A DNA stretch of 64,000 nucleotides from positions 15,638,689 to 15,702,688 of the forward strand of contig OZ023180.1 in NCBI GenBank assembly GCA_963995505.1, given 5' to 3'. Source of the DNA: Hypericum androsaemum. Lineage: Eukaryota > Streptophyta > Magnoliopsida > Malpighiales > Hypericaceae. The position numbers and the translations under genes are program-made. Positions 24,426-36,469 of the stretch are shown here, piece after piece. How positions within the stretch are numbered: the first letter of the stretch is position 1; each line of letters starts with the position of its first letter. The notes under the pieces were generated by a model, which saw nothing but the letters and a program-made list of their open reading frames with translations, was not told where the DNA came from and did no database searches.

Positions 24426-25863
24426 GTCCGCCGCTCCCCCTAGGGTTTCAACCGTGTTTCCGACGGTGGAAGGGATCCTAAGCTCCGATTTGGGACTTAG
24501 GGTTTTGGCTTTCGAATACGGATTTTAATTCGATTGGGTTAGAGAGAGAAGACGAAGGATAAAGATTTGTAGTCGCACCGATTTTACTTTACTTTCTCTT
24601 CAAGTCAGGGATCTTATTGGTTTCCTTGAACCGGACCGGAAACGGTTCGTTAATTTCACGGTTGGACCCATTGTACCCGAGACCGTTTGTTGTCTGACCC
24701 AATCCACTGTTTGGTAGGTAACTTTTGATGCTAACAAAATTTTCAATAATTATTTAATATTAATGTATTTTGATGGCTAAATTTGAAAGTTCTTTGTTAT
24801 ACTATAGTTAATATGTAGTTGAATTAAATTTAATTTTGGAGTCCTTTGACTCTTTTGCTCATGTATTTGGATTATGTTTTAAACACCCGAAGCAATAAAC
24901 TCTTCTATGTGGTATACATATATAAGTATTTTGGGCACAAGACAATGAAATTACATTTGACAATAAATAAATTTGGGAGTACATAAACTCTGGCAAGAAA
25001 TACATCCAGTTCATAAGTGCATTTAAATAAACTCCACGTAATTTTAAGCCAAGATTGCACCATCCATGACTAGAAAAAAATTCATTCTCCAATGAAACAT
25101 TTTCAGACTGGGATATCATCTCCCTGCATCTTTTAATTTTCTTGGCATTTGTAGCATAATATGTATGTATTTAGTGGTGGAAAGTTCGATTTTAATAACT
25201 TAAAGCTAAAAGAAATTTCGTATGTGATAATTCATCTATGGTAATTTTTTTTCTCAATTCTCAAATATCACTAATTTTACCGTATGAACTACGAATGTCA
25301 ATTTGACATTTATCCTTAGGGTCAAAAACCCATTCTTTGATTGGATCTAGTCCCAGATTCTTATTTTAAAAAATGATAAGAACATAAATAAGGATTTATA
25401 AAATCCTGTCCGAATCCTACGTAGCAAACTTAACATAATTTTCAAGTACATCCCTTTTATAAGCTACTAAATTAATTACGAGGATTGTCGTAAACGACGA
25501 CGACGCTCCCATGTCGACTAAATTAACGACTCCCATAACCAGTCACCAAAATTAAAAGCTACTCACCATTGGATTGGAACAAAATAAAAGGAAACTCATT
25601 TATTTGTTTATTGTTTTTTTTAACAATCTTTCTCTCTCTGACCAACTTTGTTTTGTAATCTCAGAATTTGGGAGCTGTTGTATGTTGAAAACAAGCCCTC
25701 CCTCTCCTTCTCCTTCTCCTTCTCCTCTCCTATTGGCTAGGCCTAGGCCCACAGGTTTTCACCAAGCAATTCCATTTCCACACCCAACCCTCCACCTACC
25801 CCCACCACTCTAAATATTAATAGCCAAAACCCATCTCAAAGCACCAAGCTTTTGAGGAGCACC
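24426..25863. other. Divergent promoter region between RPN2 and cytochrome b5
   Basis: RPN2 leaves to the left and cytochrome b5 to the right, 1.4 kb apart. Near 24580-24700 are GGACCGGAAACGG-type words. A fragment near 25315-25425 (CCTGTCCGAATCCTAC) recalls the hAT family at 62 kb but has no clear ends. The cytochrome b5 5' UTR likely includes the CTTCTCCTTCTCC pyrimidine tract at about 25698-25732. Confidence 0.55.
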
Positions 25864-27803
25864 ATGGGTGGGGATGGTAAAGTTTTCACCTTGGCCCAAG
25901 TCTCTGAGCATAACAACTCCAAGGATTGCTGGCTTCTCATTGATGGCAAGGTGATCTTCTTCTTCTTCTTCTTCTTTTGGCTTGCTTTTACTTGTTGATG
26001 TTCCTGTGTGTGTGTCTGTGATCTGATTGCTGTTTTACCTGGCGAGTATGATTTGGCAGTCCAGCATCCAAAATATTTGTTGGGTTTTGTTGTTTTTTTA
26101 TGATTTGGTTTGGTCTTTCTGTTGTTGTTTTTGTCTGCCATGGGAGTCTTAAAGTTGACTTGCTTGGTCACTTCTAGTCCTTGATCTATCTTTATGTAGG
26201 CTGAATCTGTGAAAAGTAGTAATGCCTCCAACTGAATATGAACGGTTTTTGGTTGGATTCAAAGATTCTGCCTTAAGGTTTTTGGTTGAATATGAAGATT
26301 CAGACCCAATTGCTCTTACATCACTGTTTTATGTTGTCACGTTGGCAAAGTAAAAGCCCAAGCAAACTTCGGTCCGATGATCTTCGCTTGAGAGGGTGTT
26401 TTGAGATGGACATTTTTATAAGTGTGGAGGATCCACCTACTCATTGTCTTAGGATTTTTGTTGGATATGAAGATTCTAACACTAAGATACTATGGGATTG
26501 TTTTCTGTTTGGAGTTGATAACTTTTCTCCCCCAAAAGAAATATGGGAATATTTTCCAGCATTTACTGCAACCGCTTTGGTGATTGTTGCTTCTTTGAAA
26601 TCTTTCTGTAACAGGAAGATCTCTGTTTGTCGTGTTTTTATTTGCACGTTTATTTGATGTTAGAATCTCAGGTTAGTCAGGTAGAAGAGCAGCTTGTTAT
26701 TCTAATGGTCTGACAAGTACCACTTGGGTCCAGACTTTCGAATATACTATGTCTGGATGGTTTAAACCATTGGTGTTAGTTGCTCTGCTGGTGTGGTAAG
26801 TATGATGCTCGTTGTAGCAACAATGTCTGTAATGGTGATCGATTTAGTCTTGCTGTTATGGTCTGGTGGGTCAAAGATTGACCCTTGCGAGACTTCGTGT
26901 GCCCCAGTTATAACAGCAGGTGACTAGATAGTAGGAGCAATGCAATACCAGAAACAGAACTGCCAGTTTGTTACTCTATCTGAGCAGCAATACATGCAAG
27001 ATTCTTTTCATTGATTTATTCCAATCTTTTCAGCTAGTTCCCTTGCCAATTATTCAGTGACCACTTACTCTTTATGGCGCGGGGATGTAAATGAAGGAAA
27101 AATATGAACCTGACTTTAAGATGTTCTGCTGCAATGTTATGATTTTAACATGCTTCTCCTGTTCATATCGACTGTTCTTTTTGTGAATCCGGACAATATA
27201 ATAAGATTGGTGACAGTAATCATTGATGACAGTGTCATTTTGAGTGTACTTTGTCTATTGGTACTCTATTTTCTTCTACAACCCTTCGTGCAGTCCTTGC
27301 CAAATTAGAGTAGAATTTGAGTTGGAAGCATCACAGTACAATTTTGTGACAGCATATATATAATCCACCTTCGATGCATCATAATTCTTGTCCAACTCAG
27401 GTTTACGACGTAACGAAGTTTTTGGATGACCATCCTGGTGGCGACGAGGTTCTATTATCTGCCACAGGTATTGTTTTGTCACGGCTGTCCGAATTTACAC
27501 TTCAATCAAGTCTCTATTTGATCCGGTGCATATTTGTGTTCATATTTGACAGGGAAGGATGCAACTGATGATTTTGAAGACGTTGGTCATAGTACGTCTG
27601 CTAGAGATATGATGGATGAGTACTATGTTGGTGAGATTGACGTATCCACCATACCGAAGAAGACTGCATATACTCCTCCAAAGCAACCTCACTACAATCA
27701 GGATAAAACCGGCGAATTCATCGTGAAGATCTTGCAATTCCTCGTTCCCCTTGCAATACTGGGTTTGGCATTCGGCATCCGCTTCTACACCAAAACAAAC
27801 TAA
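25864..27803 (+). CDS. CB5: Cytochrome b5, ER tail-anchored, 3 exons
   Basis: Small haem protein that passes electrons from NADH-cytochrome b5 reductase (or CPR) to fatty-acid desaturases, hydroxylases and some P450s at the ER. Exons: 25864-25950, 27401-27467, 27553-27803. Introns are GT-AG and the product is 134 aa. The start MGGDGKVFTLAQV is the usual plant N-terminus. The haem pocket has H40 in HPGG (40-43) and H64 in DVGH. A single C-terminal membrane helix (ILQFLVPLAILGLAFGI, about 111-127) is followed by RFYTKTN, a short basic lumenal tail typical of ER-targeted tail anchors. Intron 1 is 1.45 kb and its open frames (for example near 26286-26657) are not genes. Confidence 0.96.
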
Positions 27804-29318
27804 GCATTTAGGCTCTTAAGAACTGATTCATGGTCTGAATTTCTTTGTCATTGCAAGCATCTATTGTACTTGTTGTGGCGGGTCTGTCCGGCTTGTTCTC
27901 TGATTGGCTGTCCAAAGTTACTTCATATTAAGCTGCTAAAATTTGATTAAGGTTGACATGGATACCATTTGATCCTTTTCTTACATGACTCTTTCTTTAC
28001 CTTGAGGGATCATGCTATTTTGCTGTATGTCTTGATAATGAGGTTAAGTCTATTCGAAACCAACTCATCGGTCGCAAAACACAGAATGATCTGTATTTGG
28101 GTGGCCGTAATCCAAGTCAAACCTAAAAATGGATCCACCATGAACCTGGAATGTTAGGACACAGTGAGAGATGGAGAGAAAAAAGGGTATACCGATTCGT
28201 ACTCGAACTTGAACACGTCGTCGATGTGGGACGTATCCTTGGGGGTTACGTGGAAATTACTTTCATGAATTATAATATCCCTTTCTTTGATTTTCGGTGA
28301 ATGTAATCAGAAATAAATTTGATGGGGGTATTATATATATACTATTATTCCGTTTTTAAATTACATAATAAACTTAATATTCTTAGATATCTATTTTTAA
28401 TTACTGTATTTCATATTTTGCACTGGCATTGCAGCAACAGGAAAACCGTGTTTGATTCAAGTGAACTATTCATAGTAGTATCCCTCGAGAACTACTCCAA
28501 TGCTCAGTTATTCCGGCTCATAACACCAGTATACACTTAAATTAACAGAGAAATCAATCGTCTTAACTTAATCAAAATATTTCTAATTTGAATCATTATG
28601 AACAAAACATTATTAGATACTTGTTAGAAACCTCGAGAACTAACATTATTAAATACTTGAATTGGTAAATTACAGACCACTACCTATAATTTTCAGTAAT
28701 GTCATTATTAGTTTTATGGTTTTCGCAACTGCTCAATTAAATCCCTCTAAAACAAAGTTCTTAGATATTTGTGAATCCCAGAACAAATATTACCTCCTAA
28801 AGTTCCGTACTAGTTCTTTCTATTCCATTTCCTTGATAACTTTGAAACTCTTATTACACCCAACGAATATTCCACGCTTCAAAGCAAGACTATTCAAGAA
28901 TCCCCCAATTGTCTATGGTGGAAACCTCCTCTCCTTTTGCCTCTTCCTCCTTGATTAAAAAGGTATATAACATCAGGGGTTGGTCCGACGAACGAATGAG
29001 GATGATGGCAACAACCGTCTTGATTTTGCCGTCTGATAGTCGGGCGAGTGGCACGTGCTCGGTGTCACACAAGTGGCATTAGCAGAGGAACGAGGTTATT
29101 TCGGTTGGAGATTGACGTCAGGAATGTCTTGTTGCCGCTCTTCGACATCGTCGTATTAGCACCACCTATCACTCCCCCATCTTTTTTCCTCTAGTGAGCT
29201 GGCACTTAGGGTTTAGAGTAAGCAAAATGCGAGTTTCAACTTTTCTCTAAATGAGCTAGTGTAATGGTACTCGATCCATCATCCTCTTTCCAGCTTGTTG
29301 AAGCTAAGATGCTGAGAG
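27804..29318. other. Intergenic, 3' flank of cytochrome b5
   Basis: The first 200 bases are probably 3' UTR. The rest is AT-rich and no protein-like frame was recognised. The segment at 28920-29200 is somewhat richer in GC but has no identifiable product. Confidence 0.5.
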
Positions 29319-30067
29319 TAAGGATGGCAGAAATACCCATACCTGTGGGTCAGATCCTACTCTTACCCTATAAGTCAGACCTTATACTTACCATATGGGT
29401 CTAGGGTATGTTGACTTTGACTGTGTCTAGGGTAGGGTATGGGTATGGGTCAATGTTTAGAAGTAGGGTCTAAGGTAGAGTATGAATCCTATAGATTCAG
29501 ACCATACCCGTAACCTTTTACTATACTTTAGACCCTATCCTATTTAGACCATAGTTATACTCTAATTAGACCCTATTGATGATATACATATATATAATTA
29601 GAACTTAAAAAAAGAAAAAATAACTAACAAGAACCTTAAATATAACTAGTTTAGAAGATATCGTGAATGATGGAACACTAAAAAATAATTTTTATATATT
29701 TCTTTTGTTGAATTGATTATCTACTTAAAATTTGAAAGGAAAACGTTGCACTATTTAAATTAAATTGTAAAATTTAATATTTTTTAATTTTTTATTGAAT
29801 GTTGATGTGTAATGTAGCAGATATCTTGAATTTATTTAAAATTTATATGAAAATTAATTTTGTGTATAAAAATTATCAAAAAGTAGAACGTTATAGAGTC
29901 GGACCTTGCAGTCCCTGTAGACCCTGAGTCTCTGTAGAGGGTGGGGTATGGGTCTAACAATAAAAAATTTGTAGGGTCGAGAGTAGGGTATGACTCTAAC
30001 TTCAAAAACTAGGGTATGTGTAGGATCCTGCCAATATCTTACCCTATCATATCCATTGTCATCCCTA
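29319..30067. mobile_element. hAT-like non-autonomous element (copy B)
   Basis: Left end TAAGGATGGCAGAAATACCC and right end CCATTGTCATCCCTA are imperfect inverted repeats. A perfect 8-bp duplication, GCTGAGAG, lies at 29311-29318 and 30068-30075. Subterminal sequences are GGGTATGGGTCTA/TAGACCCTA words in both orientations around an AT-rich core. There is no transposase frame. Same family as copies C and A. Confidence 0.9.
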
Positions 30068-32381
30068 GCTGAGAGAGAGGGGGGAGGATAATTTTGAAAA
30101 AAATATAAACTAATTTGGGATTTAGAAATTATTCACAACGACGACTCAGCGACAAAGGATTATATTTTTTTCCCAATTGGCATGCCACGTAGGTACGAAA
30201 TAATGTCGTTTTGTGTTCAGGCAGTTGGGTTGCTGCCCGTGATGTTCCATTGAATCTACATGGACCATGTTGATGAGTTTCCACATTACTAAAATTGTCA
30301 ATTTCTCAAACTACAGATACTAAAAATAACTTTTCCCAAAAACAAATTAGAAACAAGTGCTCCACTCTCTTAAATGTGGCTCTGCCAATTTGGCAGACGT
30401 CACGAAGGTGAAATGACTAGATACAAGCTGTTTTGTGAATTGTGCCACCTCGAAATAATTTCACCAAATTCATCGAAAATGTACGGTTATTTGTTAGGGA
30501 GTTCAATTTCATTCTTTAAATGTGTTGTAATTGTTTATAATTATAAAAATATTGCACATTCATTAATTTAACTGAGTGGTTTGTTGTTATTTACACGACT
30601 TTCGTATCATGTCGGTCGAAGTTAAAAATCTCTGTCTATATGAAATTTATACGAAGGGGGCGTCCTTAAGGTTTTAGGTGTTCTCATTTTTTACATTTGT
30701 TTCGGTAGAATCATTTTCATTTTTATTGAAGTTGGAACTTAACTAAAAACTTTTGACTTAGTAATTTCCCTTTTGCTGAGCAAAAACTTGTTTCTGGCCA
30801 TGAGATGAGATTAATGGGTGGGTCGGCAACAACCCCTGAGATAATTGATTTAGATGGATTAACGTGAATGGGTTGGGCCTAACTTGGAACTCAAATTGTG
30901 TAATTTACCAAACTCTAATTTGGAACCATAGGATTTTGTCTATATAAGTACTGTTAGAGGGTTAGCCAACCCTACCACCCCCTCCCTCACTGAAATCCCT
31001 TTTGCTCTACTCTAAGGTGAAAGCAGTGAGTTGCACCAGCTAAGGAACAAAGACAAAGATGACATTGCCCCACTAGACATTAGGGTAAGCTATTTTATTT
31101 CGTATACTTTGTTCTCTATTAGAGATTATAGATCAACTATAGCCTAGCTAAAAAATCTACCTGGAGGAGAACATCGAGGAATATCAGCTAAATGAACTAA
31201 CAGAATGGGGAAACCATAGTATATGAGGTCAGTTCGGATCTCTGTCAGTATTTCGTACGTATGTCATTTATATTATGTATTGGTATAGGTATTATGTATG
31301 TATTCTGTATCGCTAATCATATTCTGTATTAGTGATGGATATTCGTATTTTGTACTTATATTTGGTCTGTATTCTGTATTTGACTCATGTTTGTATTGTG
31401 TCTGTGTTAGTATTCTATATTATAAAAATATTGCACGTTCATTAGCAGTCAACAGTGGATCAATTTCATTCAATCTTATAAGTGAGAGCAAATTTAAAAA
31501 TTCTGTAGTTCAGATAACAAAGCTCATAACTCCTGCAAATGCTTCTTTCAATGATTAGTAGTTGAATGTTGTACTCTGCAACTTTTTTTTCAGTTCCATC
31601 TCTTACAATGGTCACTGGTGAAATACCAGCAGCTGCACATTCAATCAAAAAGAAACAGAAACAGAAAAAATACGTCCTACCGCACATCGTTCCATCGAAT
31701 CATCGAGTATTCCCACCTGAACTTAGTGAATGCCTCTGTATGATCTGATAAAGCTAGAATCTCCAAGCATCTCGAGATTCAGCCTATTCTAATGCCTGGC
31801 TTTAAGAGAAATCAAAATAGATTCAGAAGTCACGGATTCAGCCATGCGAAGCTTCCAAGGTCGGCCTGCTCCTTCCTCAAACACCGACTTGCCTACGACA
31901 TCATCGTCCTCCTCGCCAGCAGCCTCCAAGGTGAAGCGGGAGATCCTCGACAATCCCTCGGAGGATGCTCGTTGCCCCCTCTCCAAATGCCCCAAAAACG
32001 TCGTCGCTGTGCGTTGAATTTAATCCCCTTTGTTTCAAACCCTAAAATCCAAAATCAAATTTTTTAGTACCAAATTTAATCCCCCCCAAACCTAACTCAT
32101 TCGGAGGTCTTCGACGTGAGGCCAGAGACGGCGGCAGTGGTCGGCGTCAGTCGCCGGGGGATCGTCGGGCAGCGTCTTCTTCTTCTTCTCTATGTGAAGG
32201 GTTTTGTCTTTCCATCGCAGAAGAAGAGAGGAGGGGAAGAAGAGACCGTACGTGAGGAAAGAGAAAAGAGGAAGAAAAACTGTGGGGGCGATAATTTAGT
32301 TTAATTGTTCATATTTTAATTTAGGGTGGGCGATAATTTAGTTTAATTGTGTGGGGTCGAGGAAATTTTGTTTCCTTTTCA
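30068..32381. other. Intergenic with minor repeats
   Basis: No gene accepted. A direct repeat, ATTATAAAAATATTGCAC, occurs near 30540 and 31420. A loose GTATTCTGTAT array runs from about 31255 to 31415. A frame from 31844 (MRSFQGRPAPSS..., about 50 codons) has CDS-like composition but I do not recognise it; it could be one exon of a gene fragment. A 22-bp tandem pair, GGGCGATAATTTAGTTTAAT, is at about 32287 and 32328. Confidence 0.45.
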
Positions 32382-32710
32382 GCTTGTTTGGAACCAATTC
32401 TATCAAGAAAAGAATTCCATTTCCATTACTATTGAAAATAGAAATAGAATCTTTTTCCTATTTTCTTGTTTGGAACCAAAACTTACACTTAAGAATTGAT
32501 TTGTTATTTTTACGTTAACACCCTTACAATTCTTTTGACTAAAAAAATCCAACTTGAAAAATATCAACTTCCAATCTTACACCAGACCATATACTGCAAC
32601 CTACAATTAACTCATACTCTAGGCAGCAGGATGAGCTGCTTATCCACTGGCTTCAAACCAACCCTCAGGCTCATCCAGAGACCTCGCAACTCATTTCATA
32701 AACTAATCAG

Positions 32711-32905
32711 ATGTTGTATGGTTGCCAATTAGATGGATGTCGGTTTTTCCTGCAACACTATTGTGCCAGCCTTCCACCACAACTCCACCATTTCTTCACT
32801 CTTTACCTTCGGCATCGTTTCGAGTTCTATTGCAAAGCTTGTACCAATGTCTGCTTCCGTTCTGATCTCCATTATGAATGTCACGACTGTTTTAAAGAGA
32901 CAAAT
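32711..32905 (+). pseudogene. DC1 (C1-like) zinc-finger gene fragment
   Basis: The frame gives YGCQLDGCRFFLQHYCASLP, then QLHHFFTLYLRHRFEFYCKAC, then LHYECHDCF. This Cys/His spacing with CA-LP and H-H is the signature of plant DC1 domains (CHP-rich proteins). There is no full gene around it, and it sits inside an inverted-repeat element, so it is read as a captured or decayed fragment. Confidence 0.7.
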
Positions 32906-33013
32906 CGAAGTTCATTAAAACTGACCTATCTTGCAATTTGGGTGATCTGCTGAAGGTCCATTGGGATCAAAGTAAAGATGGTATGTAACTTGATATACTA
33001 GAAGGTGAACTTA

Positions 33014-33206
33014 CGGGCAAACGGCATGATCAACTTTGTGGTAAGCCACCGACATTTTGCTCTTGCCATTGGTTATCTTGGTTCCTTCCAGTCCAGCGAT
33101 AATCCTATCAATGGAGTCAGCAATTTCATTCACAGAAATTTGGTCCATGCCCTTCCTTCCAGAGAGAATGGCAGCTTCATTCATGACGTTTGCCAAGTCT
33201 GCAGCA
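33014..33206 (-). pseudogene. FtsH metalloprotease gene fragment
   Basis: The minus-strand frame reads ADLANVMNEAAILSGRKG, ISVNEIADSIDRIIAGLEG, then SVAYHKVDHAV. This matches the end of the AAA module and start of the M41 protease domain of plastid/mitochondrial FtsH. The zinc site HEXXH is HKVDH here, losing the catalytic Glu, and a stop follows at 33011. The fragment spans about 63 codons of a roughly 700-codon gene. Confidence 0.85.
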
Positions 33207-34202
33207 ATACAGGGGTTCTCATAGCAATAATATCAGGGGATTGGCAGCAATGCGTTCCAAGCTGACCTATTTGCATATCCATCTGTGGCATAATAAAAAA
33301 AATACTTCTCGAATCCATGGACCTGCAACCCAGAATAGAAGACAGGGAATACCATCAATATTTATCTAAACAGTGACGAACAAATATGAACTATAAAATG
33401 CATCTGATCGGAAGTTAATCCCTCACATCATCGAAATCTCACGCCTTCTTTGTTGGACCTTCTACAGAGCAGAAGAAACAGATCTGTGAACAATCGGCAC
33501 GCGCCTACACACAAAAGTAACAAACCAAAACGTTAAAAACTGTCAACAGAACTCATACCAAACTCCACCTTCTTATTGACCAAGAAGCTCACCACCTCCT
33601 CCACATCCAAATCAACCAACTCCACATGGAAGCCCTCAGATCTACTCAAACTAGGCCACCCAAGAATAAAACAAACAAGCCCACCTCAGCCAAACAACCA
33701 TCCTCCCAAGTCGAACCCATCTCAGACAGGAACGAAAACAACCAGCTAAAGGAATCCCAACTCACAAATTTGGTGCAACAACTAAAACAGAGAAAACCCT
33801 AACTTTGAAAAAGGAAATGGGAAAAGAGGTCAGAGACATACCTGTTGAGAAACGTCGACGGCGGGAGGAGGAAGGTCGTCGGCGGCGGAGGAAGGCCTCC
33901 TGCGAATCTGCTGGGACAGCCGTCGTTAGCCTCGAAGGGAAAAAAAAGGGGAAGAACAGGCTGAGAGAACGTCGAGAAGAAAGAAATGGCAGATTAGAAT
34001 TGGAGGGTATAAATGTCATTTAACAGAGAATTCCAGTTTGGTCACTATAATTCCGACATATTTTGGTAGGAATTCTCAATCCTGACTTTTAATCATAACG
34101 AGAATTCCTTTCCGATAAATATTGGTTCCAAACACGCTCAAATATTTTAAAACTCAGGAAAGTGATTCAATTTCTATTTTTTATAGTTTCCAAACAGGCT
34201 TT

Positions 34203-34951
34203 TAAGAAAATTTTTTTTTGATAGGAATGATGGGATAGAGGATTACGTGAATTGTGGAGGGAGAGGAAGGAAACTAGCTGTCAATTTTTGGGATCATATG
34301 GACTAAAATACCCTCTAAAAGATTTGGACTATTAGATGAAAAAAATTTCAATTTTTATCAAATCTAAAGGACCAGATTTAGTCCATACCATGGGGATAAT
34401 TTTTGTGTAGTCCCCTCTGAATCCAAATCCGCCAACCACTTGGAAGAGTTTTTTATCACATTTGACCTAACTCGAACCACTTATTTTTTGGTTGATATTA
34501 ACTGCTATTTGCACAATATTCAATGCTTTAAATTCGAATTAGATAAGATTATTAAGTGATAATAAAATTTTTACAATAAATATTTAACACCGTAATATTT
34601 TTAAAGTTTAGACTGAGAGATTTAAACCATATCGACTAAGTGATTGTTGTAACTGTCAACTAAATTAGTTCAGAACAAACCCGACCCTTGTAATTACACT
34701 AAGAAATATACCCGCAAAGAATTGAACCCTAAAACGAATATTATTTGATATTGAAAAGCTGCAGATGCCATCATCGTTACATCAATGGCAGAAATGTCCA
34801 GGAGTAAAATGAAGGACCACCTGCGAAGTAGACACACGCATGTTACCGCAACCGCAGTACATCATTAGGAGTAGTCCCAAACAAAGCTAGCCTGCCTCCA
34901 TCTAATTGCTCTTCAAGCCCCACCACACCAGATAAGAGTGAGAGATAGTAC
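34203..34951. other. Intergenic, no gene seen
   Basis: AT-rich spacer between the capture element and the MULE. No frame, repeat or RNA gene recognised. Confidence 0.5.
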
Positions 34952-34960
34952 CCCGTGGCC

Positions 34961-36460
34961 GGCAGGATGGATTGAGTGGGGATTAAATAAATATTGTCCA
35001 TAGGTGGGGAGTTAGATATAGGCCGTCAGATTTAATTTTAAAACAATATCTGCAAATCCAAGGGCCATTAATCTATCAAGGATACTTTTGACTTTTTACC
35101 CATCCCATACCAACTAGGGTTTCCACCCCATCTATTTAAACTTTTTTAAACACAACCCACCATCTCTCCCACGTCTCTTCCTTTTCTTCTTCTTCTTTTT
35201 CTCTCTCTCCCTCCTCCATTAAAAATTCCTCATGTCTGCTGGCCGAGTCCCGTCGCTGCTGCCCGGCGTCATCCCGCCATCGAGGAGAGAGAGAGCTCGG
35301 CGGAAGAAGAAGGAGCCGTCAAGGAGAGAGAGAGAGCTCGCGGAGAGAGAGAGCTCGGGGAGAGAGCCCACAAACCCGCGCCGTGCCTAGAGGAGACGTG
35401 CTCGCCGTCGCTCGTCCGTCGCCTGGAGTACCACCGCCGCTTGCTGTCTGTGAAGAAGAAGAAGAAACGACGGAAGAAGAATACAGTAGTGTTATTGGTT
35501 TTCTACAGTAGTGATAATGGTTTTCTTCAGTAGTGATAATGGTTTTCTACAGTAGTGATATTGGTTTTCTACAGTATTGATATTGGTTTTCGTAATCTCT
35601 TTTGTTTGGTTTGAGTATGTAATAATATTGGTTTTAGTCTCTAATAATATTGGTTCGAGTATGTATTGATATTGGTTTTACTCTGTACTGATATTGGTTT
35701 CAATCGCTAATAATATTGGCTTGAGTATGTATTGATATTGGTTTGAGTACATCTTGTTATTGATTTGATTACCTATTGATATTGGTTTTAGTACGTATCG
35801 ACATTTGTTTTAGCCTGTACTGATATTGGTTTTCAGACGTAATGATATTGGTTTGAGTACGTACTGATATTGGTTTGAGTACGTAGTGATATTGGTTAGA
35901 GTACGTACTGATATTGGTTAGAGTACGTACTGATATTGGTTTGAGTACGTACTAATATTGGTTTTAGTACGTATTGACATTGGTTTTAGTCTGTACTGAT
36001 ATTGGTTTTCAGACGTAATGATATTGGTTTGAGTACGTACTGATATTGGTTTGAGTACGTAGTGATATTGGTTTGAGTAAGTACTGATATTGGTTTGAGT
36101 ACGTACTGATATTGGTTTGAGTACGTACTGATATTGGTTTTCTATTGTATTTTCGTTCTTTGGTTTTTTGAGTTTATTTAAAAAATAATAATCTGGTAGG
36201 TGGTAGAATTTTTGAAATTGACAATAATTTAATGAGAGAGAGAAAGAATCCCTTCCTCTTTTAACGTGAGATTGGTTTATTTATTTATTTTACCTTTTTA
36301 GTCTTTCCATAAAAAGTGTGCCAGCTAATTTTCTATCTCCTCTTTTGTTTTTATTAGTTTTCCAATTTTACCCTTAATTATTTTGTTAATACCTAAATTG
36401 CCACAATCTTCCTTTTAGTTCCCAAATTTGGGGATTAGCCTTGTCCCCATAGAATCTGCC
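34961..36460. mobile_element. MULE-type non-autonomous element with internal minisatellite
   Basis: It begins GGCAGGATGG and ends AGAATCTGCC, so both ends read GGCAG inward. A perfect 9-bp duplication, CCCGTGGCC, lies at 34952-34960 and 36461-36469. A 9-bp TSD with a G-initial end is diagnostic for Mutator-like elements. The inverted ends are short and poor beyond GGCAG (non-TIR-like). The left half (35160-35480) is GA/CT- and GC-rich, like a 5' UTR or first exon; the right half is the 22-bp minisatellite. No transposase frame. Confidence 0.82.
35483..36145. repeat. 22-bp minisatellite with higher-order structure
   Basis: Unit ACTGATATTGGTTTGAGTACGT, about 30 copies, more diverged at the left. 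The variant CAGACGTAATGATATTGG occurs at about 35834 and 36010, 176 bp apart, exactly eight units. Neighbouring variants repeat in the same order, so the array grew in 8-unit blocks. Confidence 0.92.
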
Positions 36461-36469
36461 CCCGTGGCC

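Larger units (their letters stand above)
32382..34202. mobile_element. Inverted-repeat element carrying captured gene fragments
   Basis: Each end has a two-step inverted repeat. GCTTGTTTGGAA (32382) faces TTCCAAACAGGC (near 34190-34201). About 60-90 bp further in, TTGTTTGGAACCAA (about 32468) faces TTGGTTCCAAACAC (about 34122), with GAATTCC words beside both. Between them lie a DC1-domain fragment (plus) and an FtsH fragment (minus). I find no clean target duplication, so the exact ends and superfamily (Pack-MULE, PIF or other) are open. Confidence 0.55.

Noticed and set aside
25315..25425. Possible further copy of the TAGGGATGRCAA hAT family
   Set aside because: Interior words match (CCTGTCCGAATCCTAC) but neither end nor a target duplication could be found.
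26286..26657. 123-codon frame in cytochrome b5 intron 1
   Set aside because: Intronic, no recognisable domain; the spliced cytochrome b5 frame explains the locus.
31844..32017. Frame starting MRSFQGRPAPSS with coding-like composition
   Set aside because: About 50 codons, unrecognised, no convincing donor site or next exon; kept only as a note in the intergenic entry.
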